A DNA stretch of 64,000 nucleotides. It comes from Rhizomys pruinosus. Its lineage: Eukaryota > Chordata > Mammalia > Rodentia > Spalacidae. Location: positions 1,183,668 to 1,247,667 of the forward strand of contig VZQC01012376.1 in assembly GCA_009823505.1 (NCBI GenBank), in the 5' to 3' direction. Position 1 is the first letter of the stretch, and every line of letters starts with the position of its first letter. Below the pieces are notes generated by a model. It did no database searches and was not told where the DNA came from. It worked only from the letters and a program-made list of their open reading frames with translations. This document shows positions 1-10,612 of the stretch, piece after piece. Position numbers and translations under genes: made by a program.

Positions 1-950
1 CAACATCAACAGCTATGCTTAGCCTCTCTGTGTTGCTCATCCTGCCAGCCCAAGTCCACAGATACTCTATGGAACACAGACATTGGAATGAGAGTGATCT
101 TAATGACAATGTCCACAAGTGAAGGTCTTACTTTTGGACTACGTATGGATTGCTCATGGTTAGTCAAACTCTGCATTTATTTATTTTTTCATACATAATT
201 AAAAATTTTTTCTTTGAGATTTCATGCATACACACAATGCATTTGATCTCATTCCAATCTGTCCTGCCCTCAACTTCTCCTGGATCCCCTAATAATGCTC
301 CCTCCCCCTCCCAACATATCGTGGAACTCTACATTTAGATAACATGATGGCTAATCTCAGTTGTCACCTGGATGAGATCTAGGCTAATCGGGGTCTCTGG
401 GCATCCTTGGTTAGGTTAACTGATGTGTGAAGACCTGCCCACTCTGAGTAGCTCTAGAACTGTGCTGGGATCCCCGTCTGAATAACGTGGAGAGAGTGAG
501 AGGAACACAGCATTCACCGCTGTCTTCTTCCTGATAGCGATTGTGACGGATGTGACAGATGTGACGGATGTGACGTGACCGGCTGCTTCAATCTCCTGTT
601 GCCTTGACCTTCCCCCCTTGACGTACTGTGAGCTGTGAGCCAACATAAACCCTAAACCCGCCATTCCTCGCGTTGCTTTTGTAGGTACTTTATTACAATG
701 GCGGGAAATGGAGACATAGAGCATGCAGCTGTTGGGGAATGGGCTGAGAGAGGGGTGCGATCACGTGATCACATCTGACACCAGGGCTGGCTCCAGAGAT
801 TTTTCCCAGCAGGCTTTGTGGAAAGCTCCCGCCCTGGAAGTGAAAGGTGGGTGGCATCTGTGAGAAACAGTGCCAAGATGGAGATGTGCCCACTGCAGCC
901 AGGAGGGCACGTGTTTCGTGCGCTTCTAAGGCCGCGTCTGTCTCCGGCTT
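1..950. repeat. Left arm of a large inverted repeat
   Basis: The sequence from base 1 to about 910 is present in reverse complement at about 4063-4981, with base 1 pairing with 4981 and 910 pairing with 4063. Differences are scattered substitutions and 1-3 bp indels. Identity looks above 95% over the parts compared by eye. Weaker matching continues to about 950, pairing with about 4028. The arm carries an antisense L1 3' end (about 175-320) and a MaLR-like LTR in sense (about 340-700). It is therefore a duplicated genomic segment and not itself a single transposon. Because the arm starts at the window edge, its true outer end is unknown. Confidence 0.9.
340..700 (+). mobile_element. MaLR-like LTR inside the left arm
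   Basis: The order of recognisable blocks matches rodent MaLR/ORR1-type LTRs: a GTGAGAGGAACACAGCATTC block, then a purine-poor block, then a degraded AATAAACCC-like polyadenylation region at about 645-660 and a KTGCTTTTGT-like block at 674-683. It is old but retains several CpGs. The exact subfamily was not assigned. Confidence 0.55.
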
Positions 951-1044
951 AGTGAAGAGTGTTTTAAAGACATGGTGAGTTCCCAGTCTCCCCAGATCAC
1001 TAGCTGTGCCAGCAAATGATTGGTGACAATGGCATCTTCTGAAC

Positions 1045-1150
1045 TTTTTTTTTTTTTTTTTTTTTTGTCTTTTCGGACAAGGGTCTCCCCTGTAGCCCCA
1101 GCTGCCTGGAAACTCACTCTGTAGACCAGGCTGGCCTTGAACTCACAAAT
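1045..1150 (-). mobile_element. B1 SINE, 5'-truncated
   Basis: A 22-nt oligo-T (the A tail on the minus strand) is followed by the antisense 3' half of B1, including the GTAGACCAGGCTGGCCTTGA block. The 5' half with the pol III promoter is missing. Confidence 0.85.
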
Positions 1151-1829
1151 CTAATCACATTTTTTAGCTTGGGACATGGTTGGTCATGGCAGGTGCCTGA
1201 TTCTGGAGGAGGAGATCATAAAAGTTAGAATGCAAGAGGACTTTTGTTGTAGTGGTGGCAGAAACAACTCTGTTTAAACAGGTAAGAATGAGTTCCAGGT
1301 TTTGTGAATGACTACGGTTAAACTGTGGCTGGGCTTTGATGATTATTTCTACATTTGGTCACTTATTCATTCAACAACAACTCCCTGAATGACTGTATTA
1401 TGGAAGATACTGTGCACGTGTTGTTTTCCAGACACAACCGTCACACTTTATTATGTTTGTGATGCACTTAGGGATCTTGTTAAAACTGAGGGTCTGTCTC
1501 TCTAGTTCTCTGGAGAGGCCTGAATGTTTGGCTTCTGCACAAGCCCCACCCCAGCACCACCCCAAGGCTGCTACTGCTGCTCATAAACAAGACTATGCCT
1601 GTGGAGTGGGAGTCCAGGAAGCACAGTCGGTCAGATCACATGTGGCTCTGGTCCTCAAGGTGCTTCCAGTGCAATGAGGTGAACTTAGAGTGAATGACTT
1701 AGTGCAGCAATTAAGATAGAAAATGAAGCCTCAGAGGGGACAGAATGACACAAGAGGAGAAAAGAATATTCTGAGTTGGAGGATCAAGACAGGCCTCCAG
1801 CATGAGAGCCACTAAACTGGATCTTGAGT
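1151..1829. other. Unassigned sequence in the inverted-repeat loop
   Basis: No gene is recognised. The stretch at 1350-1450 weakly resembles an antisense L2/MIR-age end. Nothing else can be supported. Confidence 0.3.
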
Positions 1830-2007
1830 GAATGAAGGGACGGCTCAGTGGGGAAAGGGCACCCATGTGAAACGCGGGGTTCAGCAGTACACCTGTAACC
1901 CCAGCACCAGGGAGGAGACAGAGAGCCCTGGGACTTTGGCCAGCCACCTAAACCCCTCAGTGAGTTCCAGGTTCAGTGAGAGATCACATCTCAAAATCCA
2001 AGATGGT

Positions 2008-2186
2008 GGCTGGAGATTTGGCTCAGTGGTTTAAGGGCACTGACTGCTGTCTGACCGGGACCTGGGTTCCATTCCCCAGCATGGCAGCTCACAACTCCAG
2101 TTCCAGGGGATCCAATTGCCTCTTCCTTTCTGCAACCTTGAGCATTACCACAGGCACAACCTACATGCAGAATAAAAAACAAAAAA
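2008..2186 (+). mobile_element. B3-type SINE (diverged)
   Basis: A tRNA-derived head (GGCTGGAGATTTGGCTCAGT) and the core CTCCAGTTCCAGGGGATCC are present. The 3' part is degraded and ends in an A-rich tail at about 2170-2189. It is inserted in the B4 element. The pol III A and B boxes are mutated. Confidence 0.8.
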
Positions 2187-2189
2187 AAA

Positions 2190-2388
2190 GCCAGGCGTGG
2201 TGGCACATGCCTTTAATCCAGCACTTGGGAGGCAGAGGCAGGCAGATCCTCTGGGAGTTCAAGGCCAGCCTGGTTACACATCGGCAAGCCCAGGGCCACT
2301 GGGACTAAAGGAGACCCTGTCTAAAAGACCCCCCCAAAATAAAAAACCCAAAAAAAAACCCAAAAACCTAACCAAAACAATCTTTTAA
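2190..2388 (+). mobile_element. B1 SINE inserted at the B3 tail
   Basis: The 7SL-like head GCCAGGCGTGGTGGCACATG runs through GAGACCCTGTCT to a long impure A/C tail. It adjoins the preceding B3 tail, so a three-element nest (B4, B3, B1) is present. Confidence 0.9.
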
Positions 2389-2504
2389 AAATATAAGGGT
2401 GGAGAGTAATTGAGGGTGAGGAAGTGGATTCACCTCTGGCCTTCACCATGATGCACCCCCCCAGGCTCACCTTGAGGGTGCGACAATTTTACAACACATT
2501 TAAT

Positions 2505-2728
2505 TTCTTTATTATTTTTATTTATTTCCGTGGTGAATGTACTGTGCAGCCAGGTCTGTCACCCTGTGTGAAATCCCGATTGGTATGAAGGTTCAAGATC
2601 CCCTGGACTGAGTTCTCCCTGGAATTGGAGTACAGATGGTTCTTAGCCGCCACCTCTGTGGGGTTGTGGGATCGAACCTGTCTCTGTCAAGAGCTCGGTC
2701 TCTTATACCGCTGGCTATTCCCAGCCCC
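2505..2728 (-). mobile_element. B3-type SINE with internal duplication (diverged)
   Basis: Antisense B3. On the minus strand it starts at the head near 2728 and has the two partial core copies described for the duplicated-core subfamily (about 2598-2635). It is well diverged, so this subfamily is not only recent. Confidence 0.75.
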
Positions 2729-2860
2729 AACATCATTTTAATGTACGACAGAAGACATGACATGGTAGTGAGGATGTTTCCAGACTGAGGGAAGATCTAG
2801 GCCAGGTCTCTCCGGGCGTGTGGCCTACCTTTAGCCTGGAGCGGCGAAGCTGACTCTATT

Positions 2861-2945
2861 CAGCCCAGGGTATACAGAGTGGTTCCGGACAGCTGGGCTA
2901 CAGGGAGAACTGTTCCAAAAAAAAGCCACCCCCCCCAAAAAGAAG
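2861..2945 (+). mobile_element. B1 SINE, 3' half only
   Basis: GTGGTTCCGGACAGCTGGGC and GCTACAGGGAGAACTGT match the B1 3' region, followed by an impure A/C tail. The 5' half is absent. Confidence 0.6.
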
Positions 2946-3137
2946 CCAGGCTGTCTTGTGGCTGGGTTCCTGAGGATCCAAGGCCTTCCCCACAGCCAAT
3001 GGGACTGGAGGGAGAGATCTAACCTGCACTGCTTGCTTTGTGGAGGGCTTAGATGGCACCCGAAGGAGAGCGGAGCCTGGATGCTCTCCCCCACCCTCTC
3101 CTTGGGGAAAGAACTGAGGGAGAAGCAGCTGAGAAGA

Positions 3138-3345
3138 CCTGATAGATAGCCTGTGCTCCAGGCATCTGATAGCCTGTGCTCCAGGCACCTGATAGCCTGT
3201 GCTCCAGGCACCTGATAGCCTGTGCTCCAGGCACTGATAGCCTGTGCTCCAGGCACCTGATAGCCTTGTCGCCCCTCCGTCCCCACTGGGAGACCTGATA
3301 GCCTGTGCTCCAGGCTCCCTCCATCCCCACTGGGAGTGCTTGGCT
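3138..3345. repeat. Minisatellite, unit about 23 bp
   Basis: The unit CTGATAGCCTGTGCTCCAGG plus CAC is repeated about seven times. The first unit has an extra GATA. The last two are interrupted by a CCCCACTGGGAG block that itself occurs twice (about 3281 and 3330). It lies in the loop of the large inverted repeat. Confidence 0.9.
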
Positions 3346-3352
3346 TTATTAA

Positions 3353-3620
3353 TTAATTAATTAATTTATTTATTTTTTGTATGTGTATGAATGTACTGTT
3401 TGCATGCAAGTTTGTGCACCTCGTGCTCGTTCGCAATGCTGAGGAGTCAGAAAGCGTGTGTCCGGATCTCCCTGTGGAACTGCTGACCGTTTCTTGAGCC
3501 GATGGAAACTTGGACTGTTTCAGACGGCTCTCGGCCGCCATGTCTGGGTGCGTGGATTCCGAAACCTTGGTGTCCCTAGCGGCTACTACCACTTGAGCGA
3601 CTTCCGCGCTGATCAGCCCA
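3353..3620 (-). mobile_element. Old B3-type SINE with TTAA-rich tail
   Basis: Antisense B3. The tail is the TTAA/TTTA repeat at 3345-3380, then ACTGTTTGCATGCAAGTTTG, and the heavily mutated head ends near 3620. CpG content is unusually high for an old SINE. Confidence 0.65.
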
Positions 3621-4027
3621 GCAGGCCATCTCGGCACCAGCGGCGCGCCGTGGATTGTACTTTCAGTTTTTTTCTCATGACAAAGCATTGCAGGTCTTGA
3701 TTGAGGGCAGGAGCCTGCTGGTTTTACACAATACCGCCCACCTGGTTCTCTTAGATGATGCTCACCAGCCATTCGGGATGCTGAGCCCAGAAGGTGACGA
3801 TGAGCTGATTCACGTGTGTGCCTCAAAGTCAAAGCTCACTTTACCCAATCATCCTTTTTCTTCTTACCTTTTTTCTTCTCCTTAAAAAAAAAAAAACAGT
3901 TTTCAGGGCAGCTCATCTAGAACCCACCCTAAAACCGTGACTGTGCATCAGATGCTAAGTGTGGTGGGCCAGGCAGCAGACCACAGTGGGGAGGAAGCTC
4001 GGCTCCCATGAGTCATCCCTCCTCCCT
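3621..4027. other. Unassigned sequence, right side of the loop
   Basis: No recognisable gene or repeat apart from a 12-nt A run at 3885-3897. It joins directly to the inner end of the right arm. Confidence 0.3.
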
Positions 4028-4289
4028 CTACAAGCCGGCAGACCACAGAGCGAGCAGAAACAGTGCCCTCCTGGCTGCAGTGGGCACATCTCCATCTTGG
4101 CACTGTTTCTCACAGATGCCACCCACCTTTCACTTCCAGGGCGGGAGCTTTCCACAAAGCCTGCTGGGAAAAATCTCTGGAGCCAGCCCTGGTGTCAGAT
4201 GTGATCACGTGATCGCACCCCTCTCTCAGCCCATTCCCCAACAGCTGCATGCTCTATGTCTCCATTTCCCGCCATTGTAATAAAGTACG

Positions 4290-4640
4290 CTACAAAAGCA
4301 ACGCGAGGAATGGCGGGTTTAGGGTTTATGTTGGCTCACAGCTCACAGTACGTCAAGGGGGGAAGGTCAAGGCAACAGGAGATTGAAGCAGCCGGTCACG
4401 TCACATCCGTCACATCTGTCACATCCGTCACAATCGCTATCAGGAAGAAGACAGCGGTGAATGCTGTGTTCCTCTCACTCTCTCCACGTTATTCAGACGG
4501 GGATCCCAGCACAGTTCTAGAGCTACTCAGAGTGGGCAGGTCTTCACACATCAGTTAACCTAACCAAGGCATGCCCAGAGACCCAGATTATGCTAGATCT
4601 CATCCAGGTGACAACTGAGATTAGCCATCATGTTATCTAA
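4290..4640 (-). mobile_element. MaLR-like LTR inside the right arm
   Basis: This is the mirror copy of the LTR at 340-700. It derives from the same insertion and was duplicated with the arm, because the flanking L1 end and unique sequence are duplicated too. Confidence 0.55.
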
Positions 4641-4644
4641 ATGT

Positions 4645-4805
4645 AGAGTTCCACGATATGTTGGGAGGGAGAGGGAGCATTATTAGGGGATCCAGGAGAA
4701 GTTGAGGGCAGGACAGATTGAATATGATCAAACTATGCATTGTGTGTATGCATGAAATTCTCAAAGAAAAAATTTTTAATTATGTATTGAAAAAATAAAT
4801 AAATG
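4645..4805 (+). mobile_element. L1 3' end fragment (mirrored at 175-320)
   Basis: A purine-rich stretch is followed by a TATGATCAAACTATGCATTG block, an ATGAAATTCTCAAAGAA block and an A-rich tail. This resembles the 3' terminus of older rodent L1 elements. The reverse complement lies in the left arm. Confidence 0.5.
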
Positions 4806-4981
4806 CAGAGTTTGACTAACCATGCAGCAAATCCTAACGTAGTCCAAAAGTAAGACCTTCACTTGTGGACATTGTCATTAAGATCACTCTCATTCCAATG
4901 TCTGTGTTCCATAGAGTATCTGTGGACTTGGGCTGTGCAGGATGAGCAACACAGAGAGGCTAAGCATAGCTGTTGATGTTG

Positions 4982-5446
4982 CTTTCCATTTACAGCATGT
5001 TCACCCCATCTGATGCATCCACATCTTCATTATCTCCTGAGTGGGTGGGTTCAGCTCCTATCAACATCTCACAACAGAAGAACCCATGCCCCAGAGAGGT
5101 TAAGCTCTCCCGATTTTCAGTAATTTATACTTCCCTAGACTCAAAGGATTTTCCATAATTTAAAATATTTACATAATGGCAAGCATTTGAAATTTCACTA
5201 GAGAACTATCTCAGCATTTGGTCAAAAACAACATGCAGAATACGTGTTATGACAATTTAAGTACTACAATTTATGAAGAAAATCATCATTTTCAGGTTTT
5301 ATTTGCTCAATAAACTTATACTGAACATTTAAAAAAAACATCACTAGTTGTATACATGGGATTATGAAATGAAGGCAGAAAAGAAATCAGACATTCTCTA
5401 AGCAAAGGAAATTTTGTGCTGATAAAAAAAAAGAGAAACAATCTCA
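4982..5446. other. Unassigned AT-rich sequence after the inverted repeat
   Basis: No gene seen. A CCCAGAGAGGTTAAG block near 5091 could be a MIR relic but is too short to call. Confidence 0.3.
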
Positions 5447-5683
5447 GGGCTGGAAAGATGGCTCAGCAGTAAAGAGCACCAACTGCTCTTGCAGAGGACC
5501 TGGGTTCAATTCCCAGCACCCACATGGCAGCTAAGAACCATCTTTAACTCCAATTCCAGGGGAATCCCATGTCCTCTTCTGACCACTGGGCCATTGCACA
5601 ACACAGGTGCACAAACCTACATGCAGACAGTACATTCATACACATAAGAAATAATAAAAAATAAAGATAAATTTTAAAAAAAG
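5447..5683 (+). mobile_element. B3-type SINE, near full length
   Basis: The head GGGCTGGAAAGATGGCTCAG, B-box region GGGTTCAATTCCC, core CAATTCCAGGGG, the ACATGCAGACAGTACATTC 3' block and an AATAAA-type tail are all present. Confidence 0.92.
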
Positions 5684-5928
5684 GATCTCTTCACTGCAAT
5701 TCATCTGAAATTGGTCCTTGGGTTTCCTAGTGAGCCAAGAAAAAAGGGGAACACCATGCATTGTAAGCTGTTACTGTCAGATGGAACAGACCACCACTTC
5801 CTAGCGCTGAGTTCCTAGCAAAATTTATTGGAGTCTAATGGAAATGAAAGCAAGATATTTGATCATCTTTTCAGTGGTGACTGTGACAGTGTAAAGGATG
5901 TAGAAATAACCTTTATAAGAAAGATTTC

Positions 5929-6140
5929 AGGGCTGAAGAAATGGCTCAGCAGTGAAGAGAATTGGCAGTTCTTGCAGAGGACACAGCCATCTATAACTCC
6001 AGCTACAGGAGACACAGTGCCTTATTCTGACCTCTGTAAGCACTGTACTCACAGAAGTACACATAACCCCACATGGATGCACACATAAACACGTGATTAA
6101 AAATTAAGCAATAATAATAAAATCTTGTCTTTAAAAAAAA
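5929..6140 (+). mobile_element. B3-type SINE with internal deletion
   Basis: The head AGGGCTGAAGAAATGGCTCA and a tail of AATAATAATAAAAT are present. About 40 bp around the B box is deleted, so an intact internal pol III promoter is not present. Confidence 0.8.
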
Positions 6141-6344
6141 GAAACATTTGCACTTGGATTTGATGCACTAGTGTGTGACAAGTATCCCCAAAGAATCTTT
6201 GATTTGTCAAGCAAGTCTTTAGAGAGTCCATGGTCAGGGTCCTGGAATCCACACCTCCTACATACTCCTACATACTCCTGGGCTCTTTCAGCAAACCTCA
6301 GCCCACTCACCCCTGAGTGCGTCCTGTCTTTGTCTTTTATCTTA

Positions 6345-6725
6345 TTAGCTATCTACTTAGCTCAGTTACCACAACAAAACACCCAAGGCTGGAGGTGACT
6401 TAAACACAGAGATTTTGCTCACATTTCTAGATTTTGGCAATTTCAAGATCAAGGTGCCAGGCAGTTGGGTTTCTGGGGAAGGACGTGATTCCTGGTGAGC
6501 GTCCTTCTTGCTTTCCTGTGTCTTCACATGGGGTTTGAGGTTGGGGGGGTGTGCATTCTGCTCTCTTGTTATGAAAACACTAATATGAAGAGCTCATCCT
6601 TATAACCTCATCTAAACACACTCACAATCCCAAGATCCTACCTCCAAATAACATTCTGTTGGAGACTGGAGCTTCAAAATGTGAACTCAGGAAAGAGGAA
6701 CACAAACATTTGGCCTATAGCTCTA
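6345..6725 (-). mobile_element. MLT1-type MaLR LTR, antisense
   Basis: Ordered blocks match the antisense of mammal-wide MLT1 LTRs: ACCACAACAAAACACC, AAGATCAAGGTGCCAGGCAG, TGTCTTCACATGG, a CTCATCTAAACAC block and ATCCTACCTCCAAATAACAT. Old and diverged. Confidence 0.7.
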
Positions 6726-6829
6726 GGCAGATGCTTTCCTGTCTTTGAGTCCAGAGAACCCAGCACTCTGGTACGTTCCCCTCCTTGTTGCTTGATCTGT
6801 GGCTGTTCATTTTCCACTTTCTTGGTAAC

Positions 6830-7165
6830 CTTGGGCTACTCCTGTCCAAAATGGATGCCTCTCCCAAGATGCAAACCACCAGCGGATGTTAAGGTACTGA
6901 CGGCTCTCCATGACCAGCCATGCTTTCCCCCAGACTCCCCAACTCCGACCTCTCTACCCACCCTTCCTCTACCCCTTATCTTCTACCACTTTCCCTCCCC
7001 TTTTGGTGCTTCTTCATTTTCACAGAGCCACCAACAATCCCGCTACTTTTACTTCCTTGACATTTCTCCAGTGTGTTCCCACCCTCTATATTCTCCCTCC
7101 AGGACTTCTCTTACAGCTCTGTTTGTCATCTGCTGCTCCCTCAAATCCTTCCCTCCTCAGATGAT
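6830..7165 (+). mobile_element. L2-like LINE fragment
   Basis: A pyrimidine-rich stretch has the general order of an L2 3' region in sense (CCCCAACTCCGACCTCTCTA, then CACTTTCCCTCCCC and TTCCCTCC blocks). Divergence is high. Low-complexity CT content could mimic this. Confidence 0.35.
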
Positions 7166-7637
7166 GCTGAAAAAAAAAAAAACACAAATCATAATTACAG
7201 GTCATAGTTAAGAACTTTAATTGGTATCTAGTCACAAGGTAATCCTCCAGCCTTCCTACCAGGACTGTGATGTCATTCATGATATGTCTATGTGTCATCT
7301 CTAAACACTTCCTACCCAGAACACTGTAGCAAGAACCCCTTAAAGGACACATGCCACAGATTCCAAAGCACTCCTCCCCACTGACTGCTCTGCTTCTTGC
7401 TGTTCTCCTGGATGACCTCTGTGATTCAAGGGAGCTATCCCTTCTCGGGCTCTTTCCTTCAGGCTGGAAAGGGTCCTCTCTTCAGAGCTCCTGCAGCCTG
7501 CTCCTGCTGCAGTCAACTACATCACTTGGCCCTCCCCAGAGAAAATCAGCAAGTTCAGTGCCACTCTGTCCTTTACCGTTCTTGGTACTTCTTAATCACT
7601 ACATAGAGTAATACTCAAAAGTTTGATGAATACATAA
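7166..7637. other. Unassigned sequence
   Basis: A short A run lies at 7169-7181. Otherwise no gene or repeat is recognised. Confidence 0.3.
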
Positions 7638-7776
7638 AAATAAATAAAAGGAAGGTAAGAAGGCAGGAAGGAAAAAAGGAAGGGAGGGAGGGAAGGAGGG
7701 AGGGAGGGAGGAAGAGAGGGATGGAGGGAGGGAGGGAGGGAGGAAGAGAGGGAGGGAGGGAGGGAGGGAGGGAGAC
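7638..7776. repeat. Purine tract, GGGA/GGAA repeats
   Basis: About 135 bp of almost uninterrupted purine, mostly GGGA and GGAA units with AGAG interruptions. Mirror symmetry and G-runs make triplex or G-quadruplex formation possible. This is an inference from composition. Confidence 0.95.
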
Positions 7777-8944
7777 TAAAATCTAAATTTTCATCAACGG
7801 TCTTCCTTTCCCTCTCCAGAGTCCACACAGCCATATTACTTCTCTCCCTGCAGCTCCTCTCTGGAGAAGAGAAGACAGTGCACTGAGATGAAGATGCGAG
7901 GAGACCACAGCGAAGGGGCATTCTCTCCAGCTCAAACAGATTCAAAGGGATGTAAGACAACCGCTTAACAGGGTGTGGCATGAGAGAAGGCCCAGGCCAG
8001 AACTCTGAGGACAGGTGGCCAAGAGTGAGCAAGCTGTTAAGAACTCTCTACTTGACTTCAGAATAACTGAAGGAGTCCTTGGGAAGGTGTGACGGGCACA
8101 GCCAGTATGGAACAGGGGGGAACATGCGGCAAGGAAGGACACTGACCCAGTGTGGGCTGCAGTGTTAGAGGACAAGGTGGGGGTGCAGTCAGGGCAAGGT
8201 TAGCCAGCCAGCAATCTCAAACTTGGGGAGAAAGTCGAGACCTAAGGTCGTGGTCACAACAAAGAACACCTTTTCTTCCCAGCCATCTGTCCTCTTTTTC
8301 TTTTTTTCTCTTTCTTCTCAGGGAGCTTAGTTGTTTCCTCTACCCAATTTCTGTAGAAAAATTACACCCATAGTTTAGCAATTCTGAGAGAAATGAATAT
8401 TTACAAATATCTTTGCATTTTAAAGAGTGTGTGGCTTGGTTTCCCAGCGTAGGAGAAGCTGGGAGCAGGGGACTGTACCTGGTCCCCAGCCCTGGACTTT
8501 TCCAGGAGGCTCTTTCAGCCCAGCATCAAGGGACAGAAAACTCCTCTGAGAGAAACACAGAGAATGAGTCTCCGGCTAGAGAGATGCCCTGGTGAGTCAG
8601 GTACAAACTGGAAAATGCCTTTTCTCTGAGCCCATTCCTTTATTTTATGCTGCAGACCAGATTCAGAAGACCTGAATTCCAGCCAAGATTTTGAATAGCT
8701 CTCTGAGACTACAAAGCCCCTGACTTCCAATGGAGAAAGCCAAGTCACTAATGAAATACCTCCAACTCCACCACAGTATAGAGCTGCTGTGAACATCCTC
8801 TGAGAACTCATTGTACATCATTGTATTCCCCCAGGAAGCTCAGAGACCAATGAGTTTCTGGTCCTTTGGGAGGCCAATATAGGACACTGTATAAAGCTGG
8901 TTGAAGCAGAACTCACAATGCCTTGGAGAGAGCTGCAATAATCC
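7777..8944. other. Unassigned, apparently single-copy sequence
   Basis: I recognise no repeat and no coding exon. The ORFs here are short and overlap on both strands, as expected by chance. Confidence 0.4.
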
Positions 8945-9292
8945 ATTAGACATCAATGACTGTAATAATGTTCTAATTGCAGTGACTCACTACCTGACAG
9001 GAAGCAATTTAATGGAGGAAGGTTTCATTTGGGCTTACAGTTTAAAGGCGTGCAGTCTGTTATGGTGGGGAAGCTATGGTGACAGGAGACTGAAGTGGCT
9101 GGTCACATTGAGTTCACAACCAGGAAGCTGAGAGTGGTCAGAAAGGGAGCCAGGCCATCAAGGCCCATTCCCAGTGACCCACTTACTCCAGTGAGGCTCC
9201 ACATCCTTCTAAAACAGTGCCACCAACCAAGGGCAAAGTGTTCAAATACATGAATATATGGGGGACCTTTCACATTCAAACCACAACTTTCC
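8945..9292 (-). mobile_element. ORR1-type MaLR LTR, antisense
   Basis: Diagnostic antisense blocks: GGAGGAAGGTTTCATTTGGG, TGGCTGGTCACATTG, AACAGTGCCACCAACC, GTGTTCAAATACATGAATAT and the LTR start as ACATTCAAACCACAAC. The 3' LTR end is eroded. Confidence 0.8.
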
Positions 9293-9485
9293 ATGAGATT
9301 TTTACAGCTATTGACAGAGTTTATGAGGAATTTGAAACTGCGCTATTCCATCTAACCTGGAAGGCTTGGGCTCCCCTGAGCCAATCACTGGTTAGAATGC
9401 AAATCTTAATCTAATGCCTTTAGTACTGAAATGCCAGCAGATCCCAACTCTACCTATCATTATTATTATTGTCATTGTTGTTATT

Positions 9486-9590
9486 TTAGACAGGGTCTCA
9501 CTACGCAGTCGACTGACTTGGCATTTGCAATCTTCTTGACCCAGTCTCTCAAACATTGGGATTACAGCTGTGTACCTTGGCAGCCTGCCC
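9486..9590 (-). mobile_element. Old B1 SINE, antisense
   Basis: AGACAGGGTCTCACTACGCA and ATTGGGATTACAGCTGTGTA match antisense B1 with many changes. It is preceded by an ATT/GTT-rich tail at 9460-9485. Confidence 0.7.
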
Positions 9591-10489
9591 AGTTGGAGGT
9601 CGATTTCTCTGCTACCTGAATCTCATCCTAGGAACAGTCTGACCTGAAATTTGATCTTCCAGATTCTCAGCTTTGTGTGAGCCTTATAGGGAGAAAGATC
9701 CAGAGAGAGCTGCTAGTCTGGGTACCATCCAAAAGGCAGGGAAGTGCTGGTCGTGAAGACCAGAACATGGGCAGCCAAAGAAGCAGATCGATGGGGGCAG
9801 GAGCCTTCAGAGGGGTGCAGGGGGAGCAGGAGTTGATTTGGGTCTGAAAGGATTTACATAAATGAACAGAAAAAAGGCAATACAAGAAAGACAGGGGTTG
9901 GAGAAAAAGCAAGGAGTTTTAAATGAGAACTTACACCGTGTTAGAAAATAGGAATGGGTTAGTAGGTTGGAGTTTAAGTACACAGGCCCTGAAACCCAGG
10001 CTCAGCTTGAATATGGAGCCCACAATGGACAGGAATGAAGAAAGAGTCCTTACATTGAACTCACCTGAGCTGATGCGGCTCCTGTTTCTACTTAGAGATT
10101 AGAGAACATGGATTAGAGAACAATGGTACTTAATTAAGCTTTCTGAGCATTTTCTCAAATGGTATCCTCCAAGGGTATTATCCAAGGGTAAGCCCTTGAC
10201 TGTACAGTTCTTGTGTCTTACTATTCTCCATTATTGTCCTACAAAGCAATAGAGGAAACACATAGTCAAGATGGACTGGCCCCAATCTCACTGAGTGGGA
10301 AGGGAACTTCTAGGACACTGGCAGAGGAGGACTCAAAGGGCTATGTCTCCTTCCTTGGGCCTCGGCAGCTGGCAGTGTCATCTCAGTCTCATTAAGGGGG
10401 TTTTAAACTTAAAGCAGAGAGTGGATCTTAGAGCAGTGTATGGAATGATACTAATGATGATATTTGAGAGTATATTAATAACAGAATAA
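9591..10489. other. Unassigned sequence
   Basis: No gene or repeat recognised. Confidence 0.35.
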
Positions 10490-10612
10490 CTTGTACATTT
10501 AATAAATATTATGCACTACACTAAGTGTTATATATTATGGCATTTAATACTCAAAAAGCATTCTGAGGTGGGTACTATTATTATCTAATTTTCAGATACA
10601 GATATTCCCCTT
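10490..10612 (+). mobile_element. MIR SINE fragment
   Basis: TAATAAATATTATGCACTAC, then GGTGGGTACTATTATTATCT, follows the MIR central order (small-cell table block, GTAGGTACTATTATTAT block). Mammal-wide and old. Confidence 0.7.

Larger units (their letters stand above)
1830..2465 (+). mobile_element. B4-type SINE split by later B3 and B1 insertions
   Basis: An ID-like head (GGCTCAGTGGGGAAAGGGCA region) and a B1-like middle run to about 2007. The element's characteristic tail (GTGGAGAGTAATTGAGG, then the ACCTCTGGCCTTC region) resumes at about 2395. The intervening B3 plus B1 explain the gap. Confidence 0.65.
4028..4981. repeat. Right arm of the large inverted repeat
   Basis: This is the reverse complement of 1-950. 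It holds an antisense MaLR-like LTR (about 4290-4640) followed by a sense L1 3' end (about 4645-4805). The short tandem block around 4397-4430 (a CACATCCGT-like motif repeated about four times) is mirrored at 540-575. Matching stops at 4981 only because the partner sequence would lie before base 1. Confidence 0.9.

Noticed and set aside
2831..3330. Frames with repeated Trp-Ser-Thr-Gly-Tyr units that could look like a repeat protein
   Set aside because: Generated by the 23-bp minisatellite; the unit is not a multiple of three, so the peptide repeat switches frame.
4256..4558. 100-codon frame nearly identical to one at 416-724, seeming to be a duplicated gene
   Set aside because: Both lie in an old MaLR-like LTR carried by the inverted-repeat arms; the tandem Val-Thr-Ser units come from a short CACATCCGT repeat.
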